64,000 nt of DNA from the NCBI GenBank assembly GCA_964449775.1, contig CAYVBQ010000021.1:3677-67676 (forward strand). The letters are read 5' to 3'. The DNA comes from Fen-1258 sp964449775. GTDB lineage: Bacteria; Bacteroidota; Ignavibacteria; Ignavibacteriales; Melioribacteraceae. A program made the translations under genes and the position numbers. The notes below the pieces were generated by a model that did not search any database, was not told the origin of the DNA, and saw only the letters and a list, made by a program, of their open reading frames with translations. Below are positions 28,238 to 37,695 of this stretch, piece by piece (the first letter of the stretch is position 1; each line of letters begins with the position of its first letter).

Positions 28238-29100
28238 TGCCTTCATTAGAAATATTATTTCCGCAAGATTTGAATGAAGCGTTGAACGCTTTAATAATAA
28301 ATCAAGAAAATGTTCATATCATTGCCGGCGGGACAGATGTAATTCCAGGATTGAATCAAGAATCAAATCGTTTCAAGAATACCCGCTTACTGATTGATAT
28401 AAACAAAGTGCCCGAAGTGAAAGGGATTAATGTTGGAACAGAGAAAATTTCAATTGGCGCCGCAGAAACTTTTTCGGATATTCTTCAGAATGAAATTGTT
28501 CAAAAAAAATTACCGCTGCTTTGGAAGTCAGCCGGTACAATTGGAAGCGTTCAGATAAGAAACCGCGCAACACTTGCAGGCAATTTTGTAAATAACGCTC
28601 CTTGTGCAGATTCAGTTCCGGTTCTTTTAGTCTATAATGCTACGGTTGAAATTGAATCGCTCAATTCGAAAAGGGAAATTCCCTTGAATGACTTTTTAAG
28701 CGCACCCTACAAAACTAAACTCAATAAAGATGAAATGGTGACTCGGATTAACATTCCTATTCCGTCGAAAAAATTTGCAGGTGATTTTTATAAACTCGGA
28801 AGGCGAAGAGCTGTTGCCATCAGTAGAATTACTTTAGCTTTATTGATTAGTCTAAATAATAATATGATTGATGAGATTAGAATTGCCTCCGGCGCTGTTA
28901 CACCGATCGGTACGAGGTTTTTTGATCTCGAAAAATTTGCAAAAGGGCAGACGGTTGAAGATCAATTTCTTAAAGAACTATCAAGAAAGTTAGGTGAACA
29001 AATTATTCAAGTCGCCGGACTCCGTTGGTCCAGCAAATATAAATTGCCTGTAGTTCAACAAATGTTTTATCAAATACTAAATAGAATAGTGTCATTCTGA
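28234..29100 (+). CDS. Molybdenum hydroxylase FAD subunit, YgfM/CoxM-like
   Basis: 288 residues of the CoxM/XdhB-FAD fold: HIIAGGTDVIPGLNQ (FAD pyrophosphate loop, about residue 30), IGSVQIRNRATLAGNFVNN (second FAD loop, about 105), and FYKLGRRRAVAISRI in the C-terminal domain. It accepts electrons from the [2Fe-2S] subunit encoded next. It overlaps the large-subunit gene (ATGA at 28234), with AGGGAG upstream. The last codons (GTG TCA TTC TGA) come from a repeat that begins at 29091, so the original C-terminus may have been replaced. In the E. coli locus, ygfM similarly lies beside xdhD. Confidence 0.88.
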   Translation: MMPSLEILFPQDLNEALNALIINQENVHIIAGGTDVIPGLNQESNRFKNTRLLIDINKVPEVKGINVGTEKISIGAAETFSDILQNEIVQKKLPLLWKSAGTIGSVQIRNRATLAGNFVNNAPCADSVPVLLVYNATVEIESLNSKREIPLNDFLSAPYKTKLNKDEMVTRINIPIPSKKFAGDFYKLGRRRAVAISRITLALLISLNNNMIDEIRIASGAVTPIGTRFFDLEKFAKGQTVEDQFLKELSRKLGEQIIQVAGLRWSSKYKLPVVQQMFYQILNRIVSF

Positions 29101-29170
29101 ATCGAGACGAAGTTGAGATGAAGAATCTCAACCATCTGAGTTGGAGATTCTTCGCTAGGCTCAGAAGGAC
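29091..29170. repeat. GTCATTCTGA-type repeat (copy 3) supplying a stop codon
   Basis: Left arm GTCATTCTGAATCGAGACGA, inner GAAGAATCTCAACC and GTTGGAGATTCTTCG, right arm GCTCAGAAGGAC. The inner arms AAGAATCTCAAC and GTTGGAGATTCTT pair. It lies between the FAD and [2Fe-2S] subunit genes and encodes the last three codons of the former. Confidence 0.78.
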
Positions 29171-29181
29171 CAAGAGTAATT

Positions 29182-29682
29182 ATGATAAAAATAGAATTTA
29201 TATTAAACAGAAAACAAGTATCAATTACCACCGAACCACACATTCGTCTGATTGATTTATTGAGAGATAAATGTGATTTAACAGGAACAAAAGAAGGATG
29301 CGGTGTTGGTGAGTGTGGTGCGTGTACTGTACTTATGAATGGACGCGCGGTAAATTCATGTTTGGTACTTGCTGCACAGGCAAATGATTCTGAGATTGTC
29401 ACTATTGAGGGAATTGCCGAAGGAGAAGTACTGAGTTCACTTCAGAAAAATTTCCTTGTTCATGGTGCAGTTCAATGTGGATTCTGCACACCCGGAATGG
29501 TATTATCTGCTTCAGCACTGCTAGATCAAAAACCAAATCCAACCGATGAAGAGATTAAAGATTCGATAGCCGGCAACTTATGTCGATGCACCGGCTACAA
29601 ACAAATTATTGAAGCAATTAAAGAAACAGTGAAAGAAATATCTTTAGCACAAAAACAATTTAAAGATGGCAAGACAACTTGA
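29182..29682 (+). CDS. Molybdenum hydroxylase [2Fe-2S] subunit, CoxS-like
   Basis: 166 residues with two [2Fe-2S] clusters: plant-type GCGVGECGACTVLM (about residues 38-51) with its fourth Cys in VNSCLVL, and the helical cluster VQCGFCTPGM plus GNLCRCTGYKQI. It completes the L-M-S three-gene enzyme with 25853 and 28234. It is separated from the FAD gene by a repeat. Its last 17 bases overlap the start of a broken DUF1016 gene. A second copy of its C-terminal codons persists as a fossil at 34375-34443. Confidence 0.92.
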   Translation: MIKIEFILNRKQVSITTEPHIRLIDLLRDKCDLTGTKEGCGVGECGACTVLMNGRAVNSCLVLAAQANDSEIVTIEGIAEGEVLSSLQKNFLVHGAVQCGFCTPGMVLSASALLDQKPNPTDEEIKDSIAGNLCRCTGYKQIIEAIKETVKEISLAQKQFKDGKTT

Positions 29683-30130
29683 TAAAACCGAATACAGAAA
29701 GTTCTTTGTTGAAATAAAGGAGCGTATTCATAAAGCTCAATATGAAGCTCTCCGAGCTGTCAATAAAGAATTGATTCAACTCTATTGGGATATCGGTAAA
29801 AAGATTGTTGAAAGACAAGAATTGCATGGATGGGGGAAATCTATTGTTGAAAATCTCTCATCTGATCTTCAAAACGAATTTCCTGGTATTGGAGGCTTTT
29901 CCGGAAGAAACTTTTGGTATATGTGAAATTTTTATGCTCTCTATTCTGAAAAACCAAAACTGCAACCATTGGTTGCAGAAATTAGCTGGGCAAAAAATTT
30001 AGTGATATTAGATAGATGCAAAGATGATCTTAAAAGAGAATTCTATATCAAGATGACTAAGAAGTTTGGCTGGACGAAAAAAGTTTTGTCATTTAATAAT
30101 AATCTGAAATCAAACCATGCTACTGCATAA
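29666..30130 (+). pseudogene. Broken DUF1016/PDDEXK nuclease (YhcG-like) fragment
   Basis: The reading frame opens with MARQLDKTEYRKFFVEIKER, then ELIQLYWDIGKKIVERQ and GIGGFSGRNFWYM, typical of the DUF1016 N-terminal domain of YhcG-type nucleases. A TGA at 29924-29926 interrupts where homologues have Arg, probably from CGA to TGA. The frame continues with NFYALYSEKPKLQPLV, EISWAKNLVILDRCKDDLKR and FGWTKKVLS, still recognisable, then loses similarity and stops at 30130. The C-terminal PDDEXK catalytic half is missing. It overlaps both the [2Fe-2S] subunit and the next gene, so it is an insertion remnant and not part of the pathway. Confidence 0.85.
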
Positions 30131-33100
30131 TTCACTCGGAATATGTGTCGGGGCATCGACGGTCTCGTCGGTGAATTTGTTACCATCGAGTAACACTCAA
30201 GCGGCACTTGCGACTGAGATAATTCAGCACCATGGAAATCCAAAACTGATCGTCGAAAAGATTTTTCAAAATGGTATCCCGGAAAAGGTAGTCGTAACCG
30301 GACGAAAGTTCCGTAGATTATTAAATGTTCCTTCTATTTCTGAACCAGAAGCAATCGAATTAGCATTGGAGTATTTAAAGCTTGATGCAGACCTCATCGT
30401 TAGTGCAGGTGGAGAGAATTTTATTGCTTACCAATTAGATAATAACAGAAAGATCACAAAAAGTATAACGGGGAATAAATGTGCTTCAGGCACAGGGGAG
30501 TTCTTCCTTCAACAAATCAGACGGATGAATCTGGACGTTGAAGATGCCATTCAACTCGGGTGTGATGGAGAACCCTATAACATTTCCGGAAGATGTTCTG
30601 TTTTCTGTAAATCCGATTGCACTCATGCATTAAATAAAGGTGTTCTCAAGAAAGACGTTGTAGCCGGATTAAGCCGAATGATGGCGCAGAAGATAATTGA
30701 ATTGATATCCAAAACACATGCCGATCGAATAATACTCATCGGAGGCGTATCGAGAAATGAATCCATCATTCGATTTCTTAAAGAACAGATCAATGATATC
30801 ATAATTCCACCCGAATCGGCATACATTGAAGCACTTGGAGCGGCGATATTCGCATCGAAAAATAATCTTCCAAAGGTCAACAAAAAAAATATTTTCAGGT
30901 CAGAGCATTCAGCATTTTCTTTTCATGAAGACTTAAAGAAATTCGTTCATAAAGTTACATTTAAAGATTTCGAGAGAGGCACAGCAAATCCAAATGATGT
31001 TTGTATTCTTGGATTGGATGTGGGTTCAACTACTACGAAAGTCATTTTGATGAGAAAAGATGATTGTGCGATCCTTGCTTCTGAATATTTGCGAACGAAC
31101 GGCGATCCGATCCAGGCTTCTGTTGAATGTTACAAAAGTTTGGTTAATCAATTATCCGTTCCGATCAAAATTATTGGATTGGGTGTAACAGGTTCGGGCA
31201 GACACATTTCCGGACTTCATGCTCAGAGTAAAGGAATTGTCAACGAAATTCTTGCACATGCAAATGCGACCGTTTATTTTGATAAAGATGTCGATACGAT
31301 TTTTGAGATCGGCGGACAGGATGCAAAGTACACTTACATCACTGCAGGCGTTCCGAGTGACTATGCAATGAACGAAGCTTGTTCAGCGGGAACGGGCTCA
31401 TTCCTCGAAGAAGCGGCGAAAGAATCATTGAATGTTGATAACCTAAGCATTGCAGAAATTGCACTGCAGGCAGATCATCCACCGAATTTCAACGATCAAT
31501 GTTCGGCTTTTATCAGCAGCGATATCAAGAACGCTCTTCATGAAGGATTATCAAAAGAGAACATTATTGCAGGATTGGTTTATTCGATTTGTCTGAATTA
31601 CACAAATCGTGTAAAAGGGAATCGTCCTGTTGGAGAAAAAGTTTTTATGCAAGGAGGAGTCTGTTACAACAAAGCAGTTCCGATCGCGATGGCGGCACTT
31701 ACAGGCAAAGAGATCATTGTTCCACCCGAGCCGGGATTGATGGGTGCATTTGGAGTTGCTCTTGAAATTAAAAAGAGGATCGAGCTTGGTTTTATACAAG
31801 AACAAAATTTTGATCTTGATGGATTGATAAACCGAAAGGTTGAATACGGCAAATCGTTTATCTGTGCCGGTGGTGCTGAAAAGTGTGACAGAAAATGTTC
31901 CATCGCAATCATCGAAATCGAAAATAAAAAATTCCCATTTGGAGGTGCTTGCAATAAATATTATGAGCTTCAGCAAACCAGAGCTCTCAATATCAAAGAA
32001 CGTAATATTGTTAAACTTCGTCAGGAACTTGTCTTCGATAAATATGTGCATGCTTTCATTCCTGAAGTTAATGCACAAACGATTGGAATCTCTAAATCAT
32101 TTTTAACGAATACATTCTATTCGCTCTTTCATAATTTTTTCAACCGGCTTGGATTTACAATTATTTTGGGGAGCGAACCAGTCAAAGCCGGAATCGAAAA
32201 ACAAAATGCAGCTTTCTGTTATCCGGTTGAATTGGCACATGGATTTTTTCAGGATCTTATCGACAAACAACCCCATTATATTTTTCTTCCACACATAATC
32301 GAAACTTATGTTAAGGATAGTGCAGGCTACACTAAGAACTGCGTTTTTATTCAATCTGAATCATATTATTTGAAGACCGCATTTAAAGATTCGCTTGGAA
32401 AGATCAAAATTCTAAATCCCGTAATTAATTTTTCGAAAGGATATGAGTCATCGAAAGATGATTTTATAAATTTAGCAGTAGAACTTGGGCAAACTGAAAA
32501 AAAATCATCCGAAGCTTTCGATCTTGCGCTCAAAGAATTCAAACTGATGTTGAATGAATTTAAGGAGATCGGGAAAAGAACATTAGATAATCTTGAACAA
32601 AATCCGGATGATTTTGCTGTGGTACTTTTCGGAAGATCATATAATTCTTTTGCTGATGAAGCAAACTTGGGCATTCCACAAAAGTTTGCTTCTCGTGGGA
32701 TGACTATAATTCCACATGATTTTCTTCCAAGTGAAAATCTCGGCACATTTGATACAATGTACTGGGCTGCCGGGAAACAAATTCTTCGCTCTGCTAAGTT
32801 TGTGAAAGATCATCCTCAACTTTTCGGTGTCTACATAACAAATTTTAGCTGCGGACCAGATTCATTCCTCATCACTTTCTTCAGAAACATAATGGGGAAT
32901 AAACCATCGCTGACATTGGAACTTGACAGTCATTCAGCCGACGCCGGTATCAATACAAGGATCGAAGCTGCTTTGGATATCATCAAACGATATCGCGAGC
33001 TTTCAAAGAAGGGAATTATCAAAGAAGAGAAGAAGAACTTCAAGCCACTCGAATTTGTTGATGCATACAATTTTGTTTGTTCAGATGGTAAAAAATATTC

Positions 33101-34373
33101 TATCAAAGATAAAGATGTAAAGATGTTGATACCGAGCATGGGGCGTTTCGGGACAGAAGCATTTGCAGCAGCATTTAGACATATTAACGTGAATGCAATT
33201 CCACTCCCGGTTTATGATTATCAGACACTTTCTATGGGAAGAGGAAATACCACGTGCAAAGAATGTCTTCCGCTTATTTTAAACACCGGCTCATTTCTTG
33301 AATATTTAGGCAAGCATAGAAGTAACGAGAGTGAAAAAATATTGTATTTCATGGCAGACGGTACGGGTCCATGTCGTTTTGGACAGTATAACGTCTTCCT
33401 GAAAGAACTTATCAACAAAAAAGAAATTCCAAATGTTGGAATTTATACTTTGACCGAAAAAAATTCTTACGGTGGATTGGATGATGAGTTTACAAAACGA
33501 GGGTGGGCTGCGCTTGTAACTGCCGATGTGATGCAGCAGATCTTTTTTGCTATGCTTACGATAGCGAAAGAACCCAAATATGCAAAGGCGATGCTTGATG
33601 AAGTGTGGAAAAAAATTCTATTAGTTTTAGAAAAAGGCTCGCTTAAAGAACTTTACGATCGACTGGATGAACTTGCAAAACGACTAAGAACTCTTGAGAG
33701 AAGAATTGAACTTAATGATGCTGTTAAGGTCGCACTTATTGGCGAGATTTTTGTACGCAACGAAGAATTCTCAAGGATGGAATTAGTCGAAAGACTAATC
33801 GAAAACGGAATATTGGTCAAGGTGACACCAATTACCGAATATGTGCATTATTCGAATTACACTTACAAACGAGATATGAAGAAAGATAAAGCTTCTCTCA
33901 AGGAAAAAGTTAAATTCAAAATAAGAGAGTATGTTCAACATAGGATTGAGCACAATATCAAGAAAGTACTTTCAAAATCCGGCTTTTATGAATTTGAAAT
34001 GATTAATATAGAAAAATTGCTTAGCCGTGCAGAGCATTTGATCGAAAAAGATGTGGAAGGAGAAGCGATATTGACTGTCGGTTCGGCATTTTATGAAATA
34101 TTGGATCACGTTTCCGGTGTTGTTGCGTTAGGACCGTTTGGATGTATGCCTTCACGATTAGCCGAGAGTATTTTAAGTGTAGAGATGAATTTAAAAGGTA
34201 AAAGAGAATCTGAAAAAAACAATTCGATATATCAAGGACTTGAGATCGAAAACCTACCTTTCTTAGCTGTTGAAACAGATGGAAATATATTTCCGCAGAT
34301 CATTCAATCCAAGATCGAAATTTTCATTCAACAAGTTCATCGGACGCACAAGAAACTTCGAGGTTCTAAATAG
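30117..34373 (+). CDS. Giant fusion: two CoA-dehydratase activase domains + DUF2229/HgdB-like region
   Basis: 1418 residues. Residues about 1-260 and 295-555 are two ASKHA ATPase domains of the BadF/BadG/HgdC activase family. Phosphate loops are GICVGASTVSS and LGLDVGSTTTKVIL; cluster-binding cysteines are in GNKCASGTGEF, GRCSVFCKSDC, NEACSAGTGSF and NDQCSAFISSD. Residues about 650-1000 match DUF2229, with a Cys-rich lead-in (CAGGAEKCDRKCSIA) near 580. About 1000-1300 is HgdB/YjiM-like, with TTCKECLPL and GTGPCRFGQYN. Such proteins use ATP to push electrons to very low potential through [4Fe-4S] or double-cubane clusters. The ATG at 30117 lies inside the preceding pseudogene and has no obvious ribosome binding site. 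Its role in this island is unknown. Confidence 0.85.
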   Translation: MLLHNSLGICVGASTVSSVNLLPSSNTQAALATEIIQHHGNPKLIVEKIFQNGIPEKVVVTGRKFRRLLNVPSISEPEAIELALEYLKLDADLIVSAGGENFIAYQLDNNRKITKSITGNKCASGTGEFFLQQIRRMNLDVEDAIQLGCDGEPYNISGRCSVFCKSDCTHALNKGVLKKDVVAGLSRMMAQKIIELISKTHADRIILIGGVSRNESIIRFLKEQINDIIIPPESAYIEALGAAIFASKNNLPKVNKKNIFRSEHSAFSFHEDLKKFVHKVTFKDFERGTANPNDVCILGLDVGSTTTKVILMRKDDCAILASEYLRTNGDPIQASVECYKSLVNQLSVPIKIIGLGVTGSGRHISGLHAQSKGIVNEILAHANATVYFDKDVDTIFEIGGQDAKYTYITAGVPSDYAMNEACSAGTGSFLEEAAKESLNVDNLSIAEIALQADHPPNFNDQCSAFISSDIKNALHEGLSKENIIAGLVYSICLNYTNRVKGNRPVGEKVFMQGGVCYNKAVPIAMAALTGKEIIVPPEPGLMGAFGVALEIKKRIELGFIQEQNFDLDGLINRKVEYGKSFICAGGAEKCDRKCSIAIIEIENKKFPFGGACNKYYELQQTRALNIKERNIVKLRQELVFDKYVHAFIPEVNAQTIGISKSFLTNTFYSLFHNFFNRLGFTIILGSEPVKAGIEKQNAAFCYPVELAHGFFQDLIDKQPHYIFLPHIIETYVKDSAGYTKNCVFIQSESYYLKTAFKDSLGKIKILNPVINFSKGYESSKDDFINLAVELGQTEKKSSEAFDLALKEFKLMLNEFKEIGKRTLDNLEQNPDDFAVVLFGRSYNSFADEANLGIPQKFASRGMTIIPHDFLPSENLGTFDTMYWAAGKQILRSAKFVKDHPQLFGVYITNFSCGPDSFLITFFRNIMGNKPSLTLELDSHSADAGINTRIEAALDIIKRYRELSKKGIIKEEKKNFKPLEFVDAYNFVCSDGKKYSIKDKDVKMLIPSMGRFGTEAFAAAFRHINVNAIPLPVYDYQTLSMGRGNTTCKECLPLILNTGSFLEYLGKHRSNESEKILYFMADGTGPCRFGQYNVFLKELINKKEIPNVGIYTLTEKNSYGGLDDEFTKRGWAALVTADVMQQIFFAMLTIAKEPKYAKAMLDEVWKKILLVLEKGSLKELYDRLDELAKRLRTLERRIELNDAVKVALIGEIFVRNEEFSRMELVERLIENGILVKVTPITEYVHYSNYTYKRDMKKDKASLKEKVKFKIREYVQHRIEHNIKKVLSKSGFYEFEMINIEKLLSRAEHLIEKDVEGEAILTVGSAFYEILDHVSGVVALGPFGCMPSRLAESILSVEMNLKGKRESEKNNSIYQGLEIENLPFLAVETDGNIFPQIIQSKIEIFIQQVHRTHKKLRGSK

Positions 34374-34374
34374 T

Positions 34375-34443
34375 ACCGGCTACAAACAAATCATTGACGC
34401 TGTAAAAGCAACAGCGAAAGACCTAACACACAATTCCAAATAA
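34375..34443 (+). pseudogene. Fossil C-terminus of a [2Fe-2S] hydroxylase subunit
   Basis: Directly after the activase stop, 22 codons read TGYKQIIDAVKATAKDLT and a short tail, then TAA. The first 17 codons match the C-terminus of the [2Fe-2S] subunit at 29590 onward (TGYKQIIEAIKETVKEIS), and the DNA is about 80% identical, starting ACCGGCTACAAACAAAT in both. No start codon or cluster cysteines remain. It shows that a [2Fe-2S] gene once ended here or was partially duplicated around the activase. Confidence 0.8.
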
Positions 34444-34551
34444 CAATTTCCAAATTTCAAATAATTTTCAATTACCAATCTCCATTTTTTGGAATTTGAG
34501 AGTTGGTATTTATTTGTTGATTGTCTTTTGGTTCTTGGAATTTCACACCAC

Positions 34552-37500
34552 TTAAAATAAATACGAATAACTTTTTCGGACAGAATTGATTAGTTCAGTT
34601 AGCTTTTCAAATTCATCGCGTTCGGTGTTCAGCTTAAATGAAGTTTCAACAACTTCTCCATTTTCTGCTAAAACAATAATTCCATCTTCCATTTTCCATC
34701 GTACATCTAACATAGTTTGATTTTGATCTGTTCCCGTTCTAAAGAAGAATCCATCATTGCTTCCATTCTTAAATTCTTCCTCGCTCCAATACAAAGTAAT
34801 TTTTTCTTTATACGGCGCACCCTGGTGAGGACAGAAAGTTTCGCAGTTACCGCACTCATTGCACAAAGCATCTAGATGAATGATCTGGTATTTATCTCTA
34901 AACGAAGTTGAATTAATTTCGATCGATACATTAGCACGGTTTGGGCAAACTTCCACGCATTTGTTACAGATGAAATTACATCCTAAACATCTTCCGGCTT
35001 CAGATATAAAATCTGAATGATTCTGGCTGTTAATCTGGCCTTTTCTACTTCTTATATCATTAAGATGCTCTTGATTATCAACTAAATAATTTTTAACCGG
35101 CTGGATTAAATGCTCAAGATTTTCTTTCCGGATAATTGCATCTGCCGCAGTTTTTCCGTCAGCAATTGACTCAACTACTGTGGATGGTCCTCTTAATGCG
35201 TCACCACCGATAAAAACATTTTCGATCATCGTTTCGTTTGAGCTAGAAACTTTCACTCTATCTTTCTCTAAAGGAATTCGGTTTTCCAATAAAGACATTG
35301 TATCAACACGTTCGCCGATGGCAGAGATAACGGTATCAACCTGAATTTCTACAAACTCCCCCTCAACCGGTACAACATTTTTCCGTCCATCCGGACCAAC
35401 ATCGTCAAGCTTCATCTTTTGACAAGTAAGAACTCCGTTCAGGAATTTCGCGGGAAGTAATAGCTCTCTGAATTCCACTCCATCTTTTAACGCAGATTGA
35501 AATTCCTCTTTATCGGCGGGCATCTGTTCTTTTGTCCTACGATAAATCAAATACACTTTTTCAACACCATCATACCGTTTTGCTGCACGGGCGCTATCCA
35601 TAGCAGAATTACCGCCACCTATGACGGCTACAGATTTTCCAAGAGTAAAAATTTGCGCATTGTGATGATCCTTCAAAAATTCTATCGCACCCAAAATATT
35701 TTCATCATCGCTTATTAACTGAATTTTATTTGATACCTCGGCGCCGATTGCGATATAAATGTATTTAAATCCTTCATTCTTCAGTTTTTCTGTTGAAAAA
35801 TTTGGATCCATTCCAAAAATAAATCTGATTCCATGCTTCTCTATAAATTCAATGTCTTTCTCAATTGCATCTTGAGGCAAACGGAATTTTGGCAAAACAT
35901 TTTTCACAATTCCGCCGGCATTCATCTCCCGCTCGAAAATAGTAACATCAAATCCGGCTTTGGCTAAAAAGTATGCGGCAGATAAACCTGAGGGACCCGC
36001 ACCAATTATCGCAATTTTGGTATTGTTCTGATTTTCCAAAAAATCAGTTTTAAATTTTTTGAGGTAAGACTTGTATCCCTTCTCGGCAGCTTCTTTCTTG
36101 AGATCTCTAATTAATACGGGATCATCATAATCCCATCTGGTGCAATGGTACATACACTGATGATCGCAAATGTACCCGGTTATATGAGGTAAAGGATTTT
36201 TAGAAATGATAAGTTCAAAAGCTTCTTCATATCTCTTCTGCTCCACTAATCTAATGTAAGCAGCAACATCTTGATGTATCGGGCAAGCTTCCTGACACGG
36301 CGCAATGAAACAATCCAACATGGGCAAACTCTTCGGAATCTTGATAGAATTTATTTCCCGTTTCTCCTTCGAATAATTTCTTTCGGAAAGGGACTCTTCA
36401 GCTACAGTTTTTAGAACAGACAAATTAATTTTATTGCCCCGTTTATTCTTTAGATAATTATTCTCTGCTGTTTCAGTAATTTGTGATAAACGCAAATATC
36501 CGCCAGGTTTCAACAAGTCGGTAACAAATGTAATTGGTGAAATTCCTGTCTGAAGAATTTCTTGAATGTTATGATTGGTTGCACCGCCGGAATAAGAAAT
36601 ATTTATCTCTCCATTAAACTCGGTTGCAAGTTTGTTCGCCAAATTTATTGTTAATGGGAAGATTGATCTGCCGGACATATACATATCATTGCCTGGCAAT
36701 ACTTGAATTGTGTTTTTTACTCCCAGTGTGTTTGAAAGTTTTATCCCAAAAACTCTATTGTTTGCTGCGGCAAACGCACGCAGACGGTTAATCATTGGTA
36801 TTGCGTCTTTATATTGCAAATCATGGTCGAATGAACTCTTATCGAGGCTAATATATTTGTATCCAAGTTTATGAAGTGTATTGTGTACAAAATCGTATCC
36901 TAAAAGTGTTGGATTTAACTTGACATAAGTATGCAGATTTTTTTCTTGAATCAGATATTTGGCAATTGCTTCGATTTCTTGTGGCGGACAACCATGCATA
37001 GTTGAAAGAGTAACCGAAGTGGAAATTTGTGGCGAAATCTTTTCTATCTTTTTGATGGTCTCTTCAATCTTATCCTGGTTAATAGAAAAATTCTCCTCGA
37101 GTAATTGAATCGTAAATTTATTCCGGAGTTGATTGATTAATTGGGATTTGTATAAAGCGAACAATTCATTCTTCGATGCATCTTTCAACTCTTCTATGAA
37201 TCTATCCATTCTTTCCGTTTTTATCCCATCCAGATCGTAACCAACGCTCATGTTAAAAACAAATCCTCTCTCGGATTGCGAAAGTTGAAATATGTTTTTC
37301 AAGAGATGAAGTAAAATCCACGCTTTGACATATTCCGAGTAGGATTCATCCAGAGAAAGTTCTTGAGACCATTCCACGTTATAGCCTTCATCTTGTGCAT
37401 CTATGCATGGTTTATCAATCTTTAAGTTGTCTAACTTCTGAACTGTCTTGAGTTCAAAAAACCTTCCGCCAACCAGATAAGCGCTGATAATATTTTGTGT

Positions 37501-37695
37501 CATCTGAGTATGGGGTCCGGCTGCGGGTCCAAATGGTGTATCAAGAGTCTCACCAAAGATCTTTTCATCACCTCTTATTTTTGTATAGTGAAATTTTGCT
37601 GAAGGAATTCCGAATATTGTCTTTTGATTGGCATATTCGGAAATAATCCAGTTGATCAAATTTCGAAAAGGAATTGGCTGCATCTTATCCGACAT
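34552..37695 (-). CDS. ygfK: YgfK-like flavin/iron-sulfur oxidoreductase (putative selenate reductase subunit)
   Basis: 1047 residues, as in E. coli YgfK (about 1032). The N-terminal half is a dihydroorotate-dehydrogenase-like barrel (FGETLDTPFGPAAGPHTQ, GGRFFELKTVQKLD, STMHGCPPQEIEAIAKY). Near residue 460 a Fer4_20 segment has CIAPCQEACPIHQ, then CDHQCMYHCTRWDYDDP. A GltD-like FAD/NAD domain follows (IAIIGAGPSGLSAAYFL, AVIGGGNSAMDSARAAKRY). The C-terminus has CLGCNFICNKCVEVCP and CNECGNCETFCP. It probably moves electrons between NAD(P)H and a partner enzyme of the island. I use the ATG at 37695 rather than a TTG four codons upstream. It is the only island gene on the minus strand, divergent from the YgeY gene. 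Confidence 0.92.
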   Translation of the reverse strand: MSDKMQPIPFRNLINWIISEYANQKTIFGIPSAKFHYTKIRGDEKIFGETLDTPFGPAAGPHTQMTQNIISAYLVGGRFFELKTVQKLDNLKIDKPCIDAQDEGYNVEWSQELSLDESYSEYVKAWILLHLLKNIFQLSQSERGFVFNMSVGYDLDGIKTERMDRFIEELKDASKNELFALYKSQLINQLRNKFTIQLLEENFSINQDKIEETIKKIEKISPQISTSVTLSTMHGCPPQEIEAIAKYLIQEKNLHTYVKLNPTLLGYDFVHNTLHKLGYKYISLDKSSFDHDLQYKDAIPMINRLRAFAAANNRVFGIKLSNTLGVKNTIQVLPGNDMYMSGRSIFPLTINLANKLATEFNGEINISYSGGATNHNIQEILQTGISPITFVTDLLKPGGYLRLSQITETAENNYLKNKRGNKINLSVLKTVAEESLSERNYSKEKREINSIKIPKSLPMLDCFIAPCQEACPIHQDVAAYIRLVEQKRYEEAFELIISKNPLPHITGYICDHQCMYHCTRWDYDDPVLIRDLKKEAAEKGYKSYLKKFKTDFLENQNNTKIAIIGAGPSGLSAAYFLAKAGFDVTIFEREMNAGGIVKNVLPKFRLPQDAIEKDIEFIEKHGIRFIFGMDPNFSTEKLKNEGFKYIYIAIGAEVSNKIQLISDDENILGAIEFLKDHHNAQIFTLGKSVAVIGGGNSAMDSARAAKRYDGVEKVYLIYRRTKEQMPADKEEFQSALKDGVEFRELLLPAKFLNGVLTCQKMKLDDVGPDGRKNVVPVEGEFVEIQVDTVISAIGERVDTMSLLENRIPLEKDRVKVSSSNETMIENVFIGGDALRGPSTVVESIADGKTAADAIIRKENLEHLIQPVKNYLVDNQEHLNDIRSRKGQINSQNHSDFISEAGRCLGCNFICNKCVEVCPNRANVSIEINSTSFRDKYQIIHLDALCNECGNCETFCPHQGAPYKEKITLYWSEEEFKNGSNDGFFFRTGTDQNQTMLDVRWKMEDGIIVLAENGEVVETSFKLNTERDEFEKLTELINSVRKSYSYLF

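Noticed and set aside
34552..37695. Selenocysteine-containing YgfK or YgeY
   Set aside because: Both frames are open without internal TGA codons, so no selenocysteine is encoded despite the family's selenium-linked naming.
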